Origin: Planococcus sp. MB-3u-03
GTDB lineage: Bacteria; Bacillota; Bacilli; Bacillales_A; Planococcaceae
Length of the DNA: 7,049 bases
Assembly (NCBI RefSeq): GCF_002833405.1
Contig: NZ_CP025126.1
Coordinates: 1 to 7,049, forward strand
Direction of reading: 5' to 3'
In this document: piece by piece, positions 1-5,131 of the stretch
How the letters are laid out: every line of letters begins with the position of its first letter
Numbering within the stretch: the stretch's first letter is position 1
Position numbers and translations under genes: made by a program
Notes under the pieces: model-generated
Seen by the model: the letters and a program-made list of their open reading frames with translations, nothing else
Told to the model about the DNA's origin: nothing
Database searches by the model: none

Positions 1-71
1 GATTTAAGTAAGATTTTCACTTCTTTTCTTGAGCCGAATCCTGAATTCGACAATAGTTTATCGATTCTCAT
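1..71 (-). CDS. RNA pseudouridine synthase, RsuA/RluB family, N-terminal fragment
   Basis: Only the first 23 codons are inside the window; the gene runs off the left edge. The peptide starts MRIDKLLSNSGFGSRKEVK, the typical opening of the S4-like RNA-binding domain that precedes the catalytic domain in RsuA/RluB-type pseudouridine synthases, which isomerise a uridine in ribosomal RNA. The start is firm: a perfect AGGAGG at 79-84 lies 7 nt before the ATG, and it overlaps the stop codon of murJ, so the two genes are very probably co-transcribed and translationally coupled. From memory, B. subtilis has a pseudouridine synthase (YtzG) next to ytgP, which agrees. The exact rRNA target cannot be judged because the catalytic Asp region is outside the window. 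Confidence 0.8.
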   Translation of the reverse strand, partial: MRIDKLLSNSGFGSRKEVKILLK

Positions 72-82
72 ATTAGTTCCTC

Positions 83-1687
83 CTAGAAGCCGAAGCGTCT
101 TGTAATGCGCGTAATTCTCGCGCCGAGCAGCTTCTGGGCAAGCCCTGTCTTCAAGCTGAGGTATCCGTAGACAATAGCGCCCACTCCGCCGATCAAGACG
201 ATGCGGATCATCGACAAGAATTTATTGTCCATGCCGATAATATAATCGAGGCCATTCATTGCAAAATACACAGCGAACGCCATGACGGCATTCAAGATGA
301 GAATGAGTAAAATGCGGCGGAACACCATTTTCGAGCGATAATTCATCGTCTTCGAAATGACGATCATATTCATCGTAATTGCGACGACATAGCCGATGAT
401 TGTCGCAGCGATCGCGCCGTCCGTCTCGAACCACATAATCAGCGGCGTATTCAGCAAGGCCTTAAGCCCGAGGCCAATCAGCAAGTTGATGATGATCCAT
501 TTTTGTTTGTTGATGCCTTGCAAGATCGATGCTGTCACAGGGAATGCGGCAAACAGGATCGCGACCGGCAGATAATGCGCCAAAATCTCAGAACCGACAT
601 CACTGACTTTGTAGAAGACGTGATACAGCTCATCCGACAGCATCGTCATGCCGATGACTGCAGGCAAGGTCAAGAACAAGATCAACTGGAACGACTGATC
701 CAATGTTTTGGTCACTTGCAAGTGTTCATTGCGCGTGAAATGCTTCGTGATGAGCGGAATGAGCGCCATCGAAAAGCCTGTCGCAAGCATAACTGGAATC
801 ATGACCAGTTTATGGGCAGTCAAATTCAAGATACCGAGAAGGTCCGTCTCCATGATATTATTGCCGGCTGCCATTGCCCGGTTGAAGGTCATCAAATCGA
901 CGAACTGGAACAACGGGTTGGCGATGCCGAGGAAAATGACCGGTACGGCATATAGTAGGATTTCGCGGTACATATCACGCAACCGCACATCATAGGATTC
1001 AACGGATGTTGCAAGTAAGTGATTGTATTCCGGCTTCTTTTTGCGCCAGAAATAATACAAGGTGACAAGCCCGCCAAGCGCCCCGACTGCAGCCGACAAA
1101 ACGGCGAACTGGATAGCGGTCTTCGGCGTGCCATCAAAAAGATAAATGACAGCGAACGCGCCGCCGAGCAGGAAGATGATGCGGACAATCTGCTCGATCA
1201 ATTGCGAAACAGCGGTCGGCATCATGTAGTTATAGCCTTGGAAAAAGCCGCGCCAAAGACTCATGAACGGAACGACGATCAAGGCGAAGCTGACCCAGCG
1301 GATCGCATCTGCGATATCATCTACCGAGTAGATGAGCTCATCTTCCGAAATGGTGATGCGTGCGAGTGGCTCAGCCAGCAGATAAAGTGCCAAAAACGAT
1401 AAGATGCCGGTAACCATCATCGTCAACAAACCTGAACTCAATAATCGCCTCCCGGTTTCGTAATCACCGAGTGAATTGTATTTAGCCGTGAACTTGGAAA
1501 AAGCGATCGGTGCACCGGATATCGCCAGTGCAAGCATCAAGTTGTACGGTATGTATGCATACTGGTAAAGTCCGATATTATCTTCCCCGACCATACTGTA
1601 AAACGGGATGATGTAGATGACGCCGAGCACTTTCGACAGAAATAAACCTAAAGTTAAAATGGCGGTACCTTTAATTAATGAGGACAT
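83..1687 (-). CDS. murJ: Lipid II flippase MurJ (YtgP/SpoVB-like, MOP superfamily)
   Basis: A 534-residue polytopic membrane protein. It should flip lipid-linked peptidoglycan precursor (lipid II) across the cytoplasmic membrane, as shown for B. subtilis YtgP. The N-terminus (MSSLIKGTAILTLGLF, then LSKVLGVIYIIPF) and the segment around residues 65-80 (SKFTAKYNSLGDYETGRR) match YtgP as I recall it. WRGFFQGYN at 145-153 is the conserved loop of the SpoVB/MurJ branch. About 14 hydrophobic segments fill the length, near the usual 520-550 residues. The reading frame stays open to 1777, but the ATG at 1687 is the start: AGGGAG at 1694-1699 lies 6 nt upstream, and a good promoter sits inside the longer frame. 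Close paralogues (SpoVB, polysaccharide flippases) are the main alternative; the flanking rsuA-like and ytfP genes favour MurJ. Confidence 0.88.
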   Translation of the reverse strand: MSSLIKGTAILTLGLFLSKVLGVIYIIPFYSMVGEDNIGLYQYAYIPYNLMLALAISGAPIAFSKFTAKYNSLGDYETGRRLLSSGLLTMMVTGILSFLALYLLAEPLARITISEDELIYSVDDIADAIRWVSFALIVVPFMSLWRGFFQGYNYMMPTAVSQLIEQIVRIIFLLGGAFAVIYLFDGTPKTAIQFAVLSAAVGALGGLVTLYYFWRKKKPEYNHLLATSVESYDVRLRDMYREILLYAVPVIFLGIANPLFQFVDLMTFNRAMAAGNNIMETDLLGILNLTAHKLVMIPVMLATGFSMALIPLITKHFTRNEHLQVTKTLDQSFQLILFLTLPAVIGMTMLSDELYHVFYKVSDVGSEILAHYLPVAILFAAFPVTASILQGINKQKWIIINLLIGLGLKALLNTPLIMWFETDGAIAATIIGYVVAITMNMIVISKTMNYRSKMVFRRILLILILNAVMAFAVYFAMNGLDYIIGMDNKFLSMIRIVLIGGVGAIVYGYLSLKTGLAQKLLGARITRITRRFGF

Positions 1688-1733
1688 TTTGCACTCCCTG
1701 ACTTTGTTCAAAATAAAAAGCAATCTACACGAT

Positions 1734-1762
1734 AGTTTACACCTATAGACAAAATTACTCAA
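1734..1762 (-). promoter_or_regulatory. Sigma-A-type promoter of murJ
   Basis: Read on the minus strand there is TTGAGT (1757-1762), a 17-nt spacer, and TAAACT (1734-1739). Transcription would start near 1727, leaving a leader of about 40 nt before the murJ ATG. This placement excludes translation from the upstream in-frame ATG at 1777. The call rests on consensus match and position only. Confidence 0.6.
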
Positions 1763-1787
1763 CGTGTTTTGCCTCATCGTGTATACT
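1759..1787 (+). promoter_or_regulatory. Promoter of the ytfP-like gene
   Basis: TATACT at 1782-1787 is a strong -10 match. With a 17-nt spacer the -35 would be TCAACG (1759-1764), only half matching TTGACA. The start of transcription would fall near 1794. This -35 overlaps the -35 of the divergent murJ promoter, so the two promoters may compete for polymerase or share a regulator. Confidence 0.5.
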
Positions 1788-1818
1788 GAAAAGAAAAACG
1801 AAAGTGAGTTTTTATTAT

Positions 1819-3105
1819 ATGTATGACATCATCATCATCGGCGGAGGCCCATCCGGTTTAATGGCTTCCATCGCTGCCGCATCGAACGGCAAGCGCGTGC
1901 TGCTCGTCGAAAAAGGCAAAAAGCTCGGCAAGAAATTGATCATCTCCGGCGGCGGGCGCTGCAATGTGACCAACCGCCTGCCTTTGGAAGAAATCGTCCG
2001 CCACATTCCTGGAAATGGCCGCTTCATGTACAGCCCGTTTTCGGTATTCAATAACGAGGACATCATCCAGTTCTTCGAAAATCTCGGCGTTGCCTTGAAA
2101 GAAGAAGACCACGGCCGCATGTTCCCTGTGTCAAACCGCGCACAAGACGTTGCTGATGCGATGTTTGGCGAGATGGACCGGCTCGGCGTTGAGCGAAAAC
2201 TCGATTCCCCCGTCAAAAGCTTATTGATGAACGACGAAAAAGTGACCGGCATCCGCCTGCACTCTGGCGAGGAATTCGAATCGCACGCAGTGGTGGTCGC
2301 AGTCGGCGGCAAAGCGGTGCCGCAAACCGGATCGACCGGAGACGGCTATCCTTGGGCAGAAAAAGCGGGACACACAGTCACCGACCTCTATCCGACGGAA
2401 GTTCCTTTGTTGTCGAATGAACCGTTCATCAAATCACGCGACCTGCAAGGGCTTGCCCTGCGCGATGTCGCCGTCACGGTGCTCAATAAAAAAGGCAAAG
2501 CGCTCGTCACGCACCAGATGGATATGCTGTTCACCCATTTCGGCTTGAGCGGGCCTGCCATCCTGCGCTGCAGCCAATACGTCGTCAAGGAAATGAAGAA
2601 AAACGGTGGCCAAGCTGTCACCGTCCGCATCAATTCCATGCCGGATGACAATGCGGAATCGGCTTTCCAGCTGCTTCATAAATTGATGAAAGACGAACCG
2701 AAAAAAGCGTTGAAAAATGTCTGGAAAGGTTTGGCTCAGGAACGCTGGCTATTGTTCCTGTTGGACCGTGCAGGCATCGACCCGCAATTGACCGGCGCAG
2801 AATTGCCGGCAGATAAAGTCCGTGCGCTCGCTGCTGAAATGACGGCATTCACGATGACCGTCTCCGGAACACAGCCGATCGAAAAAGCGTTTGTTACAGG
2901 CGGCGGCGTATCGATCAAGGAAATCGAACCGAAAACGATGCATTCGAAGAAAAAACCCGGCTTGTTCTTCTGTGGCGAAATCCTCGACATCCACGGCTAC
3001 ACCGGCGGCTATAATATCACTTCCGCCCTTGTTACCGGGCACGTGGCAGGAAAAAACGCAGCCGAGTTCGCTGCTTCTTATCAAACCCAAAGTCCCATTG
3101 CTTAA
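1819..3105 (+). CDS. ytfP: NAD(P)/FAD-dependent oxidoreductase, YtfP/HI0933 family
   Basis: A 428-residue soluble flavoprotein of the HI0933-like (BaiN/YtfP) family. These bind FAD; the physiological substrate of YtfP-type members is not established. Visible motifs are the dinucleotide-binding GGGPSG at residues 8-13 with the ribose-binding acidic residue E31, the family signature [10 protein letters not shown] at 43-52, AVGG at 161-164, and a C-terminal FAD motif around TGGGVS (360-365) with [17 protein letters not shown] (383-399). Length is normal. A GTG at 1804 is also in frame, but it would leave only about 10 nt after the predicted transcription start and has no ribosome binding site. 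[10 protein letters not shown] from the ATG is the typical opening, with GAAAGTGAG 10 nt upstream as a weak Shine-Dalgarno. The gene stands alone and ends in a terminator; its last four residues (SPIA) are encoded in the terminator stem. Confidence 0.9.
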   Translation: MYDIIIIGGGPSGLMASIAAASNGKRVLLVEKGKKLGKKLIISGGGRCNVTNRLPLEEIVRHIPGNGRFMYSPFSVFNNEDIIQFFENLGVALKEEDHGRMFPVSNRAQDVADAMFGEMDRLGVERKLDSPVKSLLMNDEKVTGIRLHSGEEFESHAVVVAVGGKAVPQTGSTGDGYPWAEKAGHTVTDLYPTEVPLLSNEPFIKSRDLQGLALRDVAVTVLNKKGKALVTHQMDMLFTHFGLSGPAILRCSQYVVKEMKKNGGQAVTVRINSMPDDNAESAFQLLHKLMKDEPKKALKNVWKGLAQERWLLFLLDRAGIDPQLTGAELPADKVRALAAEMTAFTMTVSGTQPIEKAFVTGGGVSIKEIEPKTMHSKKKPGLFFCGEILDIHGYTGGYNITSALVTGHVAGKNAAEFAASYQTQSPIA

Positions 3106-3121
3106 GCAATGGGCTTTTTTC
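3091..3121 (+). terminator. Intrinsic terminator of ytfP, overlapping its stop codon
   Basis: The perfect 8-bp stem CCCATTGC / GCAATGGG (3094-3101 and 3106-3113) has the loop TTAA and is followed by CTTTTTTCT. AG/CT extends the stem past one bulged T. The ytfP stop codon TAA (3103-3105) is in the loop, so a translating ribosome would cover the 5' arm. Confidence 0.9.
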
Positions 3122-3131
3122 TATGGAATGA

Positions 3132-3180
3132 AGTTGAAAGAGCAAATGAGGACTCACTTCTTAAAGTAGACAGAATCAAA
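3132..3180. repeat. Degenerate end of a fourth repeat unit
   Basis: AGTTG at 3132 and ACTCACTTCTT at 3152 occupy the same relative places as AGTTG and ACTCGCTTCCT at the end of the first full unit, about 249-250 bp later. The block leads straight into the GATAG that opens that unit. The GCCGGCTAG segment present in all full units is not recognisable here. This fits a decayed or truncated copy, but the similarity is short. Confidence 0.4.
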
Positions 3181-3427
3181 GATAGCGGGAGTTTTCTTGT
3201 GGAAATGTTACTGAATATTGAAGTACAGTTTCCCTTCATAGTCGCCGCCCGGCTTTGGGTTGGCCTTTGGCAATAAGCCAGAAAGAACGTCTGTCTTATT
3301 GCGTCGGCTCACCCCTTTACGCTCGGCGGCTAAGAGATTTCATTGTATGAAGACGGTTTAAGCAGATTAGCTTCTTTATTCAGTTGCCGGCTAGCGGGGA
3401 ACTCGCTTCCTGGATAAGTTTGGAATA
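3181..3427. repeat. Tandem structured repeat, unit 1 (most divergent)
   Basis: First of three head-to-tail units with a 247-bp period. It opens with GATAGCGGGAGTTTTCTTG. The central hairpin spans 3257-3314: outer GGGT/ACCC, then GGCC/GGCT, then GCAATAAG (3270-3277) paired perfectly with CTTATTGC (3295-3302), then CAGA/TCTG closing a 7-nt loop. A second hairpin at 3397-3411 is GGGAA(CTCGC)TTCCT. No coding potential is apparent. This unit differs from the other two at several stem positions, including a compensated pair. Confidence 0.8.
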
Positions 3428-3674
3428 GATAGTGAGAGTTTTCTTGCGGAAATGTTATTGAACATTGATTTAAGTTTCATCTTAGTATTCACCACCTAGC
3501 TTTGGGTTGGCCTTTGGCAATAAGCCAGGAAGAGCACCTGTCTTACTGCGTCGGCTCACCCTTGGCGCTAGCCGGCTGAGAGATTTCGTTGACTCGGGTG
3601 AGTTTCATCAGATCTGCTTCTATAATTAGTTGCCGGCTAGTGGGGAAATCGCTTCCCGGGACAAGTTTTGGGAA
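3428..3674. repeat. Tandem structured repeat, unit 2
   Basis: Second 247-bp unit, opening with GATAGTGAGAGTTTTCTTG. Its 58-nt hairpin is at 3504-3561 with CAGG/CCTG (3526-3529, 3537-3540) next to the apical loop. GCTAGCCGGC (3567-3576) can pair over 10 bp, with one G-U, with GCCGGCTAGT (3632-3641). The latter can instead form a local ATTAG/CTAGT stem around TTGCCGG. The 3' hairpin GGGAA(ATCGC)TTCCC is at 3643-3657. Confidence 0.8.
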
Positions 3675-3910
3675 GATAGCGAGGATTTGTTTGTGGAATT
3701 GTTGCGTTGTTCTATTTGTTCTTCATGTTAATATTCGCTGCCTTGCTTTGGGTTGGCCTTTGGCAATAAGCCAGGAAGAACACCTGTCTTACTGCGTCGG
3801 CTCACCCTTGGCGCCGGCGGCTGAGAGATTTCATTGAGAGAGGTGTGATTAGTTGAATCTGCTTCTGTAACTAGTTGCCGGCTAGTTGGGGAATCACTTC
3901 CCGAGATGCG
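3675..3910. repeat. Tandem structured repeat, unit 3
   Basis: Third unit, opening with GATAGCGAGGATTTG. Its 58-nt hairpin (3750-3807) differs from that of unit 2 at a single loop base. AACTAG (3869-3874) and CTAGTT (3882-3887) form a 6-bp stem around TTGCCGG, immediately followed by GGGAA(TCAC)TTCCC at 3889-3902. Similarity to the other units fades after about 3905-3910, giving the right border of the array. The 5' half is the most diverged part between units; the hairpin block is the most conserved. Confidence 0.78.
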
Positions 3911-3982
3911 GCAAATTGACATTCACCCTCTCTTTGATCCAAATAATATGAGCTAAAAACATAATGCATTTCCACACTTTAC

Positions 3983-4018
3983 TTTAAATGAACTGAAGAA
4001 ACGATCTTCCACTTTAAA
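3983..4018. repeat. Short inverted repeat between the two repeat regions
   Basis: Nested symmetry: TTTAAA at 3983-3988 and 4013-4018 flank GAAGA (3995-3999) and TCTTC (4005-4009) around a 5-nt loop. The inner 5-bp stem is perfect. There is no U-tract after it, so it is not a clear terminator. It could mark the left border of the GC-rich element that follows. Confidence 0.4.
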
Positions 4019-4037
4019 ACTAGAGACGGAGTAGAAG

Positions 4038-4225
4038 GGGGCTGACGCCTGTGGGACCGCGCGGGCTGGCGAGACAATCGTGCCGCGCTCTTTGGCACGT
4101 TGGCTCAACACCCGCCCCACACCCGGGCAGCTGAAAGCGCGACGTCCTGTCGCATCAGCTGCATGACTCGCATCCTGCGAGCCCCAAGCAGCCATTGGAG
4201 CGCAGTCGAAAAGCGTAAGCTTTTT
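4038..4225. repeat. GC-rich structured intergenic element with three hairpins
   Basis: Hairpin A (4050-4121) pairs TGTGGG/CCCACA, GCGGG/CCCGC, GAG/CTC, CAA/TTG and CGTGCC/GGCACG from base to tip, with small internal loops. Hairpin B (4127-4162) pairs GCAGCTGA/TCAGCTGC and inside it GCGAC/GTCGC. Hairpin C (4167-4181) is CTCGCA(TCC)TGCGAG. A final AAAAGC(GTAA)GCTTTT followed by T lies at 4209-4225. The element is more GC-rich than the AT-rich DNA on either side. From memory it resembles a family of dispersed intergenic repeats in Bacillales genomes, but I cannot name the family or confirm this. It could be a non-autonomous mobile element or a structured RNA. No protein gene is supported here. 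Confidence 0.6.
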
Positions 4226-4441
4226 CTACTTACTTCTTTCACATCACTTTTCTTCATTAAACATCTCCTACTTCCACTCCACTTCACCCTTTACTAATTT
4301 GAAATTCACCACAATCCTATGCCATTCGTCTCAAAGCCACCAAATATTGAAAATTGTGGCAGGGAATTCGTTTCAAAGCATATGTTTTTTTGGTAAAGTA
4401 AAACTAAGCAGAACGCCATTTGCCTGAAAGGACTTAGACGC
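4226..4441 (+). promoter_or_regulatory. AT-rich leader with repeats upstream of the Yip1/membrane-fusion operon
   Basis: No gene is seen. A 13-nt direct repeat, TTCGTCTCAAAGC (4325-4337) and TTCGTTTCAAAGC (4367-4379), matches at 12 of 13 positions and is offset by 42 bp, close to four helical turns. An inverted repeat pairs TTTGAAA (4298-4304) with TTTCAAA (4371-4377) and CCACAAT (4309-4315) with ATTGTGG (4353-4359). A weak promoter candidate is TTTCAA (4371-4376), 17 nt, TAAAGT (4394-4399); its -35 lies within the second direct repeat. AAAGGA at 4427-4432 is the ribosome binding site of the next gene. Confidence 0.4.
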
Positions 4442-5131
4442 ATGATATCTGATTTTAAATTTTGGCATTTCTTCCTGAACCAAGGCCAACTCATACATAA
4501 TTTGCGACACACCGAAATGAGGCAAATCAATAAGCGGCTGGCCGTTATTCTTGTGCTCGGCTTGATCGTGTTTGCCTTGCCTGAAATTTGGGGCATGAAC
4601 ACCGGGTCGTTGACGCCGCTGCTCGCGGCAGGCATGTTTGACGGCTATACACTCGCGCGTTGGACCTCGCTTGTCGGCACCTTGCTGTGGGGCGGCTTGT
4701 ATTTGAGCTTCCATTTGTACATAGCCGCGTATCTGTACGGCCGGATCATCGGCATCCCGTGGAAGGCGATGATCGTCATGCAAGCTTACGTTACGGCATT
4801 GTTGGTGCTGGAAAAAGGCTTGATTTTTGGGATGTTCGCCTGGAATGGCTACACGATGGCCTTTTCACCGTTTTCATTCGGGCCGATCGCCGCGACGTTC
4901 CTGGAGAACAGCTACCTGATTTATTTCTTTAATCAATTGACCTTGTTTACGTCATTGATTATCGCGATTCAATACCGTTTCATCAAAAGTTTTTCGCGTG
5001 TATCACCGAAGATCATTTTGCTTTCACTAATCATCATCCATCTGCTTTCGGCATTGTTCGTCGCGTTGTTCAGCCAGATTCCCGTCGACGAAATGCTGCG
5101 TGACTTTATGCAAGGGGGGCCGATCCTATGA
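4442..5131 (+). CDS. Yip1-family membrane protein (YknW-like)
   Basis: A 229-residue integral membrane protein with five hydrophobic segments, roughly residues 32-50, 77-103, 109-134, 145-180 and 189-212, and a hydrophilic N-terminus of about 30 residues. Size, helix number and the following membrane-fusion-protein gene match YknW of B. subtilis. YknW is a Yip1-domain protein that works with YknXYZ in resistance to the SdpC toxin and is thought to assist assembly of that complex. The call therefore rests on topology and context rather than a strict motif. The start is well supported by AAAGGA 9 nt upstream. The stop overlaps the next start as ATGA, indicating translational coupling. A different small permease-like membrane protein cannot be excluded. 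Confidence 0.65.
   Translation: MISDFKFWHFFLNQGQLIHNLRHTEMRQINKRLAVILVLGLIVFALPEIWGMNTGSLTPLLAAGMFDGYTLARWTSLVGTLLWGGLYLSFHLYIAAYLYGRIIGIPWKAMIVMQAYVTALLVLEKGLIFGMFAWNGYTMAFSPFSFGPIAATFLENSYLIYFFNQLTLFTSLIIAIQYRFIKSFSRVSPKIILLSLIIIHLLSALFVALFSQIPVDEMLRDFMQGGPIL

Noticed and set aside
503..1402. Open frames on the plus strand antisense to murJ
   Set aside because: They are shadows of the murJ coding sequence; the peptides are Arg/Gln/His-rich without domain signatures.
1688..1777. In-frame 30-codon extension of murJ starting at the ATG at 1777
   Set aside because: The extension covers the predicted murJ promoter, has no similarity to MurJ N-termini, and a good ribosome binding site precedes the ATG at 1687.
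1804..1818. GTG start for ytfP five codons upstream
   Set aside because: It would leave almost no leader after the predicted transcription start and lacks a ribosome binding site; the ATG at 1819 gives the canonical N-terminus of the family.
3821..3829. CTGAGA motif suggesting a TPP riboswitch in the repeat units
   Set aside because: The remaining thi-box elements are absent and no thiamin gene follows; in unit 1 the motif is CTAAGA.
3589..3837. Open reading frame of 82 codons inside the tandem repeats
   Set aside because: It crosses the border between units 2 and 3, the same frame is not kept in the other copies, and the composition is not protein-like.
3181..3910. CRISPR-like array
   Set aside because: The units are about 247 bp with similarity throughout, there are no short repeats with unique spacers, and no cas gene is present.
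3916..3949. Perfect TTGACA at 3916-3921 just after the array, with TAATAT at 3944-3949
   Set aside because: The spacing of 22 nt is too long for a sigma-A promoter, and AATAAT at 20 nt is poor; it is also not repeated in the other units.
3953..4297. Overlapping open frames on both strands across the GC-rich element
   Set aside because: They arise from hairpin-rich GC sequence, have no good ribosome binding site, and show no recognisable protein features.
4348..4372. TGAAAA (4348-4353) and CGTT (4369-4372) as an ECF sigma promoter, tempting because yknWXYZ is a sigma-W target in B. subtilis
   Set aside because: The spacer is 15 nt rather than 16-17 and both elements deviate from TGAAAC and CGTA, so the match is no better than chance in AT-rich DNA.
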